A stretch of 59,539 bases of DNA from JAIRVZ01 sp031553755 (GTDB lineage Bacteria > Bacteroidota > Bacteroidia > Bacteroidales > Azobacteroidaceae), in assembly GCA_031553755.1 (NCBI GenBank), contig JAVBKZ010000042.1, positions 1 through 59,539 of the forward strand. Reading direction: 5' to 3'. Shown piece by piece: positions 27,165 to 34,757 of this stretch; positions within the stretch are counted from its first letter, which is position 1; the number at the start of each line of letters is the position of its first letter. Made by a program: the position numbers and the translations under genes. The notes below the pieces were generated by a model. That model was not told the DNA's origin and searched no databases. It saw nothing but the letters and a program-made list of their open reading frames with translations.

Positions 27165-29627
27165 ATGAATATATCTTACAACTGGCTCAAAGACTACATC
27201 AACATTGATTTAACTCCTCAGGAAACTGCCGATGCTTTAACTTCTATCGGATTGGAAACCGGAAGCGTTGAAGAATCGGAAACCATCAAAGGTGGATTAG
27301 AAGGACTTTTTATCGGGAAAGTGTTGACTTGCGAAGTCCATCCGAATTCCGACCACTTGCATATAACAACAGTTGATGTCGGACAAGGAGAGCCGTTACA
27401 AATCGTTTGTGGAGCTCCTAATGTAGCTGCCGGACAAAAAGTTGTAGTGGCCGTAAACGGAACCAAATTATATTCAGGTGAAGAATGTTTTACAATCAAA
27501 AAATCAAAAATCAGGGGAGTCGAATCGAACGGAATGATTTGCGCCGAAGACGAAATCGGGATCGGAACAAGTCACGATGGAATTATTGTTCTTCCTGAAA
27601 ATGCGGTTATCGGAACTCCCGCTAAAATTTATTATAACGTTGAAAGTGATTTTGTTTTAGAAACAGATATTACACCGAATCGTGTTGACGCGGCATCGCA
27701 TTTTGGAGTTGCCCGCGACTTAGCCGCTTATTTGAAACAAAATGGCAAAAATGTTGTTCTGGCAAAACCTTCTGTTGAAACGTTTAAGATCGACGACAAA
27801 AATCCGGCGGTAGAAGTAGTTGTAGAAAATACGGAAGCCTGTCCGCGTTATTCCGGAGTAACCATAAAAGGTGTTCACGTAACAGAAAGTCCCGATTGGT
27901 TAAAAAACCGCTTGTTGGCTATTGGTTTGCGGCCAATCAATAATATTGTGGATATCACAAATTATGTCTTGCATGAAACCGGCCAACCGTTGCACGCTTT
28001 CGATTTGAAAGAAATCAAAGGAGATAAGGTTTATGTGATGACTTTGAACGAAGGAACTGCATTTGTCACTTTGGATGGAATAGAAAGAAAACTCAGCGAC
28101 AGGGACTTGATGATTTGCAACTCCGAAGGCGGCATGTGCATCGGAGGTGTTTTCGGAGGATTAAAATCGGGAGTTACCGAAGAAACAACTGATATTTTCC
28201 TCGAATCAGCCTATTTTCATCCGACATGGATTCGAAAAACCGCTCGTCGTCATGGTCTAAATACAGATGCTTCGTTCCGTTTCGAAAGAGGTTGCGACCC
28301 GAATAACATCGTTTATGTTTTGAAACGCGCGGCACTTTTGATTAAAGAAATCGCGGGAGGAAAAATCTGTGGCGAAATTCAGGATATCTATCCGTCTCCT
28401 ATCGAAAACGCGAAAGTAAATTTATCATTCAAAAAAGTGAATGATTTAATAGGTAAAGAAATTCCGGAAAATACACTAATTAGCATACTTGAAAGTCTCG
28501 ACATCAACATACAAAAACGCCACGAAGATGGATTAGAATTAAGCATTCCAACCTATCGTGTGGATGTTCAACGTGATGTGGATGTGATTGAAGATGTTTT
28601 ACGTATTTACGGATACAACAATATCGAAATCGGGGAAAGCCTGAAGTCTAATCTTTCTTACGAAACAGAAACCGATAAAAGTTATAAACTTCAAAATTTG
28701 ATTTCAGAACAACTTTCAGGATGCGGATTCAATGAAATTCTGAACAATTCATTGACATCATCTTCATATTATACCGAATCTGGAATATATCCAGCATCCC
28801 AATGCGTCAAACTACAAAATCCGTTGAGCGCCGAATTGGACGTTATGCGCCAAACTTTGTTATTTGGCGGATTGCAAAGTATCGAATACAACAGGAACCG
28901 GAAAAATACCGATTTGAAATTATATGAATTCGGAAACACTTATTCATTCCATGCCGGCAAAGTGAAAGAAGGCGAAAAACTTTCCGGAATCAAAGAAGAG
29001 TTTCATTTAGGTTTATGGATTACAGGAAATAACCTGTCGAACAGTTGGTTACATCCCGACCAAACATCATCAATATTCGATTTGAAATCTTATGTCGAAA
29101 ATGTATTGACACGATTGGGTGTTTCATCTAAAAAAGTAGTTTATACTCAATTTAAAAATGAATTATTTTCAGCGGGATTATCTATTCAAACCATTTCGGG
29201 AAGACAATTAGGTTCGTTGGGAATATTACAAAAAAAATTGCTCAAAAAATTCGATATTGATACCGAAGTATATTATGCCGAATTATCATGGGATTTATTG
29301 ATGAAAGAAATTAAATCTCACAAAACAAAATTCGCCGAAATATCCAAGTTTCCGGCAGTAAAACGAGATTTAGCATTATTAGTTGACAAAAAAATACAAT
29401 TTTCCGAAATTGAAAAAACAGCGTTCGATGCAGACAAAAAATTACTGAAAGGAGTTTCTCTTTTCGATGTTTATGAAGGAAAAAATCTTCCGGAAGGCAA
29501 AAAATCGTATGCCGTTAGTTTCTTATTGCAAGATGAAGAAAAAACATTGAATGATAAACAAATAGAAAATATCATGTCGAAAATCCAAAAGAATTTGGAG
29601 CAAAAATTAGGAGCCGCGTTGAGATAA
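27165..29627 (+). CDS. pheT: Phenylalanyl-tRNA synthetase beta subunit
   Basis: 820 residues from MNISYNWLKDYINIDL, typical for PheT. It has the EMAP/tRNA-binding domain (about 40-150; HPNSDHLHITTVDVGQGEP, IVCGAPNVAAGQ), the B3/B4 editing domain (about 210-400; RPINNIVDITNYVLHETG, QPLHAFDL), B5 (about 410-480; TYRVDVQRDVDVIEDVLRIY), the class II-like core, and the C-terminal FDX-ACB domain (KFPAVKRDLALLVDK). It pairs with PheS encoded at 16010-17029. Confidence 0.96.
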   Translation: MNISYNWLKDYINIDLTPQETADALTSIGLETGSVEESETIKGGLEGLFIGKVLTCEVHPNSDHLHITTVDVGQGEPLQIVCGAPNVAAGQKVVVAVNGTKLYSGEECFTIKKSKIRGVESNGMICAEDEIGIGTSHDGIIVLPENAVIGTPAKIYYNVESDFVLETDITPNRVDAASHFGVARDLAAYLKQNGKNVVLAKPSVETFKIDDKNPAVEVVVENTEACPRYSGVTIKGVHVTESPDWLKNRLLAIGLRPINNIVDITNYVLHETGQPLHAFDLKEIKGDKVYVMTLNEGTAFVTLDGIERKLSDRDLMICNSEGGMCIGGVFGGLKSGVTEETTDIFLESAYFHPTWIRKTARRHGLNTDASFRFERGCDPNNIVYVLKRAALLIKEIAGGKICGEIQDIYPSPIENAKVNLSFKKVNDLIGKEIPENTLISILESLDINIQKRHEDGLELSIPTYRVDVQRDVDVIEDVLRIYGYNNIEIGESLKSNLSYETETDKSYKLQNLISEQLSGCGFNEILNNSLTSSSYYTESGIYPASQCVKLQNPLSAELDVMRQTLLFGGLQSIEYNRNRKNTDLKLYEFGNTYSFHAGKVKEGEKLSGIKEEFHLGLWITGNNLSNSWLHPDQTSSIFDLKSYVENVLTRLGVSSKKVVYTQFKNELFSAGLSIQTISGRQLGSLGILQKKLLKKFDIDTEVYYAELSWDLLMKEIKSHKTKFAEISKFPAVKRDLALLVDKKIQFSEIEKTAFDADKKLLKGVSLFDVYEGKNLPEGKKSYAVSFLLQDEEKTLNDKQIENIMSKIQKNLEQKLGAALR

Positions 29628-29670
29628 AAAACAAATATATTTTTAACTATTACTTAATGTTGTATAAATT

Positions 29671-30702
29671 ATGAAAACACACATTTATTTGTTTTTAACG
29701 TTATTTTTTGGATTAACATCCTGTTCTCCAAGAATAGGTCAAATGGTTATGAAATCATATCCGGCGTTAAGTTCGGAAGAACCGGTGATAGTCTACACCA
29801 ACGACAAATTTTTACCTAAAGACGCGGAAACGATTGGAAAAATTAAAGTAAGTGATTCCGGATTTACTGTCCAGTGTGATTCAATTACTGTTATTGAACT
29901 GGTTAAAGATGAATCTCGAAAAATGGGAGGTAACGCTGTTTTTGTAACGGAACATATCAAACCTTCTTTTTGGGGAAGTTCTTGTCATCAGATGGCAGCA
30001 AACTCATTAAGGGTAAATGAATCATCTTTTATAATGGGAGATGACTCTATTTCTCATTTTACAAATGAAAAAAACATTAAACCGGAAAGGAAATTATCCA
30101 AATTTGCCTTTTATATCGGAGGAGGTTACGGGTGGAGAACGGCAAAAATGAATCCTGATTTTAACGATTTTCAAAGAAGTTATTATAAAAAATTAGCATC
30201 AGGACCGGTTTGGGACGCTTCATTCAGCTATTATTTCAATGACATCTATGGTTTAGGACTAATATATTCGGCTTATTCCGCAAGTAATAGTGAATATGCC
30301 GTGGAAAATAACAGTTATGGTGGGGGAAAAGAAGGATATTTAGATACGAAAGATCTGATTTCTTATGTAGGACCCGTTTTTTCCATGAGAGTATCTTCAG
30401 ATCCGGAATGGCTTTTTTATTTAAGTATTAGCATTGGTTATATTGAATATAATTCAAAAATAACTTTTCCCAGTTTAAATCTCAAAGCATTTGGTTCTTC
30501 AGTTGGTTTTCAAACAAATCTTGGCGCGGAATATAAACTTTCTAATGATTGGGGTATCTGTATGAATCTGTCATCATTATCCGGAATTTTGGATAAAATG
30601 AATTATGAAAAAAATGGAGTTAAAAGTAGCAAAACTCTTGAAAAATCAGAAGGACTGCAACATTTACGTTTGTTGATGGGATTGCGTTATCATATAAAGT
30701 AG
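29671..30702 (+). CDS. Outer-membrane beta-barrel lipoprotein, unknown function
   Basis: 343 residues. Lipobox-like LTSCSP is near residue 15-20. An N-terminal domain (about 35-110) contains the pattern DAETIGKIKVSDSGF and RKMGGNAVFVTEH, resembling small YbjQ/heavy-metal-type or DUF4156-like folds seen in Bacteroidota lipoproteins. From about residue 140 the sequence alternates as in an 8-10-strand barrel (FAFYIGGGYGWRTA; GPVWDASFSYYFND; YGLGLIYSAYSA) and ends LLMGLRYHIK. Function unknown. It follows pheT by 43 bp and may be co-transcribed. Confidence 0.6.
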   Translation: MKTHIYLFLTLFFGLTSCSPRIGQMVMKSYPALSSEEPVIVYTNDKFLPKDAETIGKIKVSDSGFTVQCDSITVIELVKDESRKMGGNAVFVTEHIKPSFWGSSCHQMAANSLRVNESSFIMGDDSISHFTNEKNIKPERKLSKFAFYIGGGYGWRTAKMNPDFNDFQRSYYKKLASGPVWDASFSYYFNDIYGLGLIYSAYSASNSEYAVENNSYGGGKEGYLDTKDLISYVGPVFSMRVSSDPEWLFYLSISIGYIEYNSKITFPSLNLKAFGSSVGFQTNLGAEYKLSNDWGICMNLSSLSGILDKMNYEKNGVKSSKTLEKSEGLQHLRLLMGLRYHIK

Positions 30703-30707
30703 ATTTT

Positions 30708-30737
30708 TATCCCTCTTTGGAGGGGGCAGGGGAAGGA
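30708..30737 (+). repeat. G/C-rich palindromic repeat copy A, left of DUF559
   Basis: TATCCCTCTTTGGAGGGGGC followed by AGGGGAAGGA. The reverse complement of copy B (31152-31181) matches it at 27 of 30 positions. It lies 24 bp before the DUF559 start codon. Confidence 0.85.
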
Positions 30738-30760
30738 AGTTTACAAAATATAAAATAATT

Positions 30761-31182
30761 ATGAACCAAAATACTGAAAACCAGAACTATTTTTATAATA
30801 AGTCTCTGAAAGATTATGCAAGAAATCTACGTAATGAGATGACAAAATCAGAGGCTTGTTTATGGAAATACGCTTTGAAATCGAAACAGATGAATGGATA
30901 TACTTTCAATAGGCAAAGACCCATTGGAAATTATATAGTTGATTTTTTATGTAAAGAATTGAAATTAGTAATAGAACTTGACGGTAGTAGTCATTTTTTA
31001 GAGAAATACAAATTAAGGATAAAATAAAAGGACAATATCTTCAAAATTTAGGATATACTGTTTTAAGATTTTGGGATGATGATGTATTAAAAAATATGAA
31101 AAATGTTATCCGGGAAATTGAATTTGCAATTGAAGAAATTAAATTACAAATTCCTCCCCCTACCCCCTCCAAAGGGGGATAA
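30761..31182 (+). pseudogene. DUF559 (Vsr-like) endonuclease-domain gene, single frameshift
   Basis: The first frame (30761-31027) reads SLKDYARNLRNEMTKSEACL, GYTFNRQRPIGNYIVDFLC and LVIELDGSSHFLE, a DUF559 domain of the PD-(D/E)xK/Vsr-like nuclease fold with the usual IVDF and ELDGSSH catalytic segments. The frame is lost around 30994-31005, at a run of T. The other frame continues with the family C-terminus QYLQNLGYTVLRFWDDDVL and runs to 31182. One base change would restore a protein of about 140 residues. Its last codons (PPPTPSKGG) are supplied by repeat copy B. Whether the shift is real, phase-variable or a sequencing error cannot be told here. Confidence 0.85.
31152..31182 (-). repeat. 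G/C-rich palindromic repeat copy B, right of DUF559
   Basis: Plus strand TCCTCCCCCTACCCCCTCCA followed by AAGGGGGATA, inverted relative to copy A. It overlaps the end of the DUF559 reading frame. Confidence 0.85.
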
Positions 31183-31249
31183 CGAAAATTAACATTTCCC
31201 TCAGAATCATCAAAATTATCGATATAAAACGAAAATTAATAATAACAAT

Positions 31250-31960
31250 ATGGGAAGAGCATTTGAATATCGCAAAGCGACAAAAATGAAACGTTGGGGA
31301 AACATGGCGCGTGTTTTCACCAAGTTAGGAAAACAAATTACGATCGCGGTAAAAGAAGGCGGACCGGACGCTGATACGAACCCTCGCTTAAGAGTGTTGG
31401 TTCAGCAATCGAAGAAAGAAAACATGCCGAAAGAAAACGTAGAGCGCGCTATCAAAAAAGCGACATCGAAAGACGAAGCCGACTACAAAGAAATGGTATA
31501 TGAAGGATACGGACCTTTTGGTATCGCGATTGTAGTTGAAACCGCGACAGACAATCCTACCCGCACGGTAGCGAATGTCCGCAGTTATTTCAACAAATTC
31601 GGTGGTTCTTTGGGAACAACCGGAAGCCTTCAATTTCTATTCGATCGTAAATGTGTCTTCAAAATAAGTCCTAAGGACGGCGTTACATTAGAAGATTTGG
31701 AACTTGAATTAATTGATTACGGAGTAGATGAAGTTGAACAAGATGAAGAAGGAATTGTTCTTTACGGAGAATTCGCATCTTATTCAGCCATTCAAAAACA
31801 CTTGGAAGAAAACGGATTTGAAATTCATAGCGCTGAATTTGAACGTATTCCCAACGATTATAAATCGGTAACGGAAGAACAACGCGTTCAACTCGAAAAA
31901 TTATTGGATAAATTTGATGAAGACGAAGATGTACAAAACGTTTTCCATAATATGGAGTGA
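31250..31960 (+). CDS. YebC/PmpR-family regulator or translation factor
   Basis: 236 residues beginning MGRAFEYRKATKMKRWGNMA, a Bacteroidota variant of the YebC start. Core motifs are FTKLGKQITIAVKEGGPD, NMPKENVERAIKKA and YEGYGPFGIAIVVE. The acidic C-terminus (KFDEDEDVQNVFHNME) is also typical. Family members are described as DNA-binding regulators and, for some, as factors relieving ribosome stalling; which applies here is unknown. It is followed by two hairpins. Confidence 0.92.
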   Translation: MGRAFEYRKATKMKRWGNMARVFTKLGKQITIAVKEGGPDADTNPRLRVLVQQSKKENMPKENVERAIKKATSKDEADYKEMVYEGYGPFGIAIVVETATDNPTRTVANVRSYFNKFGGSLGTTGSLQFLFDRKCVFKISPKDGVTLEDLELELIDYGVDEVEQDEEGIVLYGEFASYSAIQKHLEENGFEIHSAEFERIPNDYKSVTEEQRVQLEKLLDKFDEDEDVQNVFHNME

Positions 31961-31977
31961 TAAAGTTTTCGTACAAC

Positions 31978-32010
31978 AACTCTAACGGGGTTTCGAACCC
32001 TGTTAGAGTT
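31978..32010. repeat. 33-nt palindromic element, copy 1 (terminator-like)
   Basis: AACTCTAACGGGGTT (31978-31992) pairs with AACCCTGTTAGAGTT (31996-32010) over 15 positions with one wobble. A second version lies at 34588-34620. It sits 17 bp after the YebC-family stop. Confidence 0.75.
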
Positions 32011-32052
32011 TAGCTTATATTTATTTATAATTATTTAGGAAAATCTATTAAC

Positions 32053-32089
32053 AAAAAAAAGCAACTATTTAAAATAGTTGCTTTTTTTT
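32053..32089. terminator. Bidirectional intrinsic terminator
   Basis: GCAACTATTT (32061-32070) and AAATAGTTGC (32072-32081) form a perfect 10-bp stem flanked by eight A on the left and eight T on the right. It can end transcription from the YebC-family gene and, on the other strand, from tRNA-Pro. Confidence 0.9.
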
Positions 32090-32093
32090 GTTG

Positions 32094-32168
32094 TCGGGGT
32101 AGCGGGATTCGAACCCACGACCCCCTGCTCCCAAAGCAGGTGCGCTAACCGGACTGCGCTACACCCCG
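32094..32168 (-). tRNA. tRNA-Pro(UGG)
   Basis: On the minus strand the acceptor stem CGGGGTG/TACCCCG encloses a D arm AGCGCAGTCCGGTTAGCGC, an anticodon arm CCTGC-TTTGGGA-GCAGG with anticodon TGG, and a T arm with GTTCGAATC. The discriminator is A and no CCA is encoded. It has its own promoter and terminator. Confidence 0.95.
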
Positions 32169-32182
32169 AACTTTTGCGAGTG

Positions 32183-32213
32183 CAAAGGTAATTGAATATT
32201 TTGAATTCGCAAA
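32183..32213 (-). promoter_or_regulatory. Promoter of tRNA-Pro
   Basis: On the minus strand TTTG (32213-32210) and TACCTTTG (32190-32183) are 23 bp apart start to start, the Bacteroidota consensus. The tRNA begins 15 bp downstream. Confidence 0.75.
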
Positions 32214-32217
32214 TTTT

Positions 32218-33870
32218 TTATACAACTTCTATTCCTTGTTTTTTCAACATTTCTAATCCAATGTCTTTTAATTTGAATTTTTGAATCTTTCCGCTTCCCG
32301 TAAGAGGGTAACCTTCAACAAATAAGATATATTTTGGGATTTTATGTCGGGCTATTTTTCCACGGCAAAATTCCCTAACATCTTCGGGTGTTAAAGTAGC
32401 GCCTTCTTGTAAAATAATAAAAGCGCCCACTTCTTCTCCATATTTTTCCGACGGAATTCCCGCTACTTGTATATCTTTCACACCTTCCAAGTGATACAAA
32501 AATTCTTCTATTTCACGAGGATATATATTTTCTCCTCCACGGATAATCATATCTTTGATACGGCCAGTAATCCTGAAATAACCGTTTTCATCTTTTGTTC
32601 CCAAATCACCGGAATGCAACCATCCGTCTTTGTCTATTGCTTCGGCTGTAGCTCCCGGATTTTTGTAATATCCTTTCATTACCAAATATCCCCGGCAACA
32701 AACTTCACCTTGCTCCCCTACTCTACATTCTTCACCTGTTTCAGGGTTTAATATTTTAACTTCGGTAGAAGGATATTCTTTACCAACGGTAGTACACCGG
32801 TTCTCAAAAGAATCTTCAAGAACTGAATGTGTCATACCGGGCGAAGACTCTGTAAGTCCGTAAACACTGGTAATGTGGGTAATATGAAGTTTTTCGGTTA
32901 CCTGACGCATCAATTCGATCGGACACAACGCGCCTGCCATAATTCCTGTACGAAGTGACGTTACATCAAACATATTGAACATCGGATGATTCAATTCGGC
33001 AATAAACATGGTCGGAACACCGTATAATGCCGTACATCTTTCTTTATGTATGGAAGCCAATACAATCAACGGATCGAATTTTTCAACCATTACTTGCGCG
33101 CATCCGTGTGTGAGGCATGCCATTGTCGCCAACACCACACCAAAACAATGAAACAAAGGAACGCAACAACACAATTTATCATCTTGTGTAAATTTCATTC
33201 CTTCTCCCGTAAAATATCCGTTATTAACAATATTATAGTGTGAAAGCATTACTCCTTTAGGAAATCCTGTTGTTCCTGAAGTATATTGCATATTCACTAC
33301 ATCGTGGCAACTGATTCCGGATTTGGCTTCGTTCAAGGCATTTTCCGAAACATTTTTTCCCAACAACAAAATTTCGGCAGTATTATACATTCCCCTGTAT
33401 TTTTCCTGTCCTATAAAAACTACATTTTTTAATTTAGAAAAACGTTTATTGTTGACAAATCCACGTTGTGAGGTTTTTAATTCGGGAAGCATTTCATAAG
33501 TCATGTCGATATAACTGCCATCAAAAACACCTTCCGTAATACATAACGTATGAATATCGGCATTTTCTACCAAAAATTCAAGTTCATGTTGCTTATAATT
33601 AGTATTTACAGTCACAAGCACACATCCTATTTTAGCTCCCGCATAAAGGAATGTAAGCCAATCCGGAACGTTAGTCGCCCAAATTCCGATATGATCTCCC
33701 GGTTTTATTCCAATGGCTAATAATCCTTTTGCCATATTATCAACCCGTTCGTTGAATTGTTTCCATGTGAAACGAAGGTCACGATCGGAATATACTACAT
33801 ATTCTTTATCAGGAGTTTTTTCCGCCCAATATTCGAGCCACTGCCCGATAGTTTTATCTGTAAGTTGCAT
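32218..33870 (-). CDS. Acyl-CoA synthetase (AMP-binding, fatty-acid-CoA ligase type)
   Basis: 550 residues of the ANL superfamily. The ATP loop is MQYTSGTTGFPKGVML (about 188-203), the adenylate motif is SVYGLTESSPGMTHS, then DKDGWLHSGDLGTKDENGYF and GRIKDMIIRGGENIYP. The catalytic lysine is in PLTGSGKIQKFKL. The pattern matches medium/long-chain fatty acyl-CoA ligases. It starts 2 bp after the stop of the XRE-cupin gene, so the two form an operon, and the regulator probably controls or is controlled with fatty-acid activation. Confidence 0.93.
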   Translation of the reverse strand: MQLTDKTIGQWLEYWAEKTPDKEYVVYSDRDLRFTWKQFNERVDNMAKGLLAIGIKPGDHIGIWATNVPDWLTFLYAGAKIGCVLVTVNTNYKQHELEFLVENADIHTLCITEGVFDGSYIDMTYEMLPELKTSQRGFVNNKRFSKLKNVVFIGQEKYRGMYNTAEILLLGKNVSENALNEAKSGISCHDVVNMQYTSGTTGFPKGVMLSHYNIVNNGYFTGEGMKFTQDDKLCCCVPLFHCFGVVLATMACLTHGCAQVMVEKFDPLIVLASIHKERCTALYGVPTMFIAELNHPMFNMFDVTSLRTGIMAGALCPIELMRQVTEKLHITHITSVYGLTESSPGMTHSVLEDSFENRCTTVGKEYPSTEVKILNPETGEECRVGEQGEVCCRGYLVMKGYYKNPGATAEAIDKDGWLHSGDLGTKDENGYFRITGRIKDMIIRGGENIYPREIEEFLYHLEGVKDIQVAGIPSEKYGEEVGAFIILQEGATLTPEDVREFCRGKIARHKIPKYILFVEGYPLTGSGKIQKFKLKDIGLEMLKKQGIEVV

Positions 33871-33872
33871 AA

Positions 33873-34451
33873 TTAAACCGGGGTATAAAGTACTGCCAAA
33901 ATTTTCGCTCCCTGTTCGTCTGCAGCGTGTACGTGATGCGCTACGATCGAATCGTAGTAAATACTATCTCCTTCTTCCAATAAATAAACGGTAGTTCCAT
34001 AGTTAATTTCAACAGCGCCTTCAAGGCAATAAATAAATTCTTCTCCTTCGTGGGTAGAGGTCACAAAATCGACACCTTCTTTTGCCGGAGCGATATGAAT
34101 AATAAACGGCTCCATGTGACGTCCCGCTTTAGCCTGAGCCACAGCATAATAATCCATGTGACGTTGTGAAGAATCATCTTCATGTTTTGTCGAAAAACTG
34201 ATATTATTTGTATGAAAATCTTTTCTGGAAACAACCGGACCTAATTCATCGTGATCATCCAAAAATGTACCTAAGCGAACCCCTAATACCCTGGCTATCT
34301 TAATCAATGGAGATAATGTCGGAAAATCTTCGGCTTGCTCCACTTTATTGATTTGTTCAATACTTAATCCCGAACGTTCCGACATCTCTTCTACCGAAAT
34401 CATACGAGATTCCCTGATGTCTTTAATTCTGTTTCCAATTTTTTGTTTCAT
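33873..34451 (-). CDS. XRE-family regulator with C-terminal cupin
   Basis: 192 residues. The N-terminal helix-turn-helix is about 5-60 (RIKDIRESRMISVEEMSERS, then GLSIEQINKVEQAEDFPTL). The C-terminal cupin is about 115-190 (VTSTHEGEEFIYCLEGAVEI; YLLEEGDSIYYDSIVAHHVHA), which in this class often binds a small ligand. It is the first gene of the operon with the acyl-CoA synthetase, so an acyl-chain-related effector is a reasonable but untested guess. Confidence 0.9.
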   Translation of the reverse strand: MKQKIGNRIKDIRESRMISVEEMSERSGLSIEQINKVEQAEDFPTLSPLIKIARVLGVRLGTFLDDHDELGPVVSRKDFHTNNISFSTKHEDDSSQRHMDYYAVAQAKAGRHMEPFIIHIAPAKEGVDFVTSTHEGEEFIYCLEGAVEINYGTTVYLLEEGDSIYYDSIVAHHVHAADEQGAKILAVLYTPV

Positions 34452-34551
34452 TATTTTATTTTTATTGATTGTATGATTTTACATTACTTACTCTATAAAC
34501 ATAATAATGAGTTCATTTGATTTTTTTTTCACTCTTATCATTTATACCGTT

Positions 34552-34620
34552 TTAACACGGAGTTATACAGAGTTATATTAGTTACCAAACTCTAACAGAG
34601 TCTTGAACCCTGTTAGAGTT
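34552..34620. repeat. Word repeats and 33-nt palindromic element, copy 2
   Basis: 34588-34620 reads AACTCTAACAGAGTC then TTGAACCCTGTTAGAGTT, the same 33-nt palindrome as at 31978-32010 with a few changed bases in the left arm. Just before it are the words ACACGGAGTTATACAGAGTT, of the type seen in the other intergenic word repeats. It lies between the divergent XRE and ABC-F genes. Confidence 0.65.
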
Positions 34621-34733
34621 AATATAAACTTTCACACTGAAAGCTAAGCGTGCAAAAATATGTTATTTTTTCATATTTTCATACAGTAATCGAAAAAATA
34701 AATCCTAAATATTATTCTACAAAAATAAACGGC

Positions 34734-34741
34734 TACCTTTG
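34734..34741 (+). promoter_or_regulatory. -7 box for the ABC-F gene
   Basis: TACCTTTG, 17 bp before the ATG at 34758. Confidence 0.55.
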
Positions 34742-34757
34742 CCGTCAAAATTGAATT

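Noticed and set aside
30994..31010. Programmed frameshift in the DUF559 gene
   Set aside because: There is only a T-run near the break and no recognisable slippery heptamer with a downstream structure; a mutation or read error is simpler.
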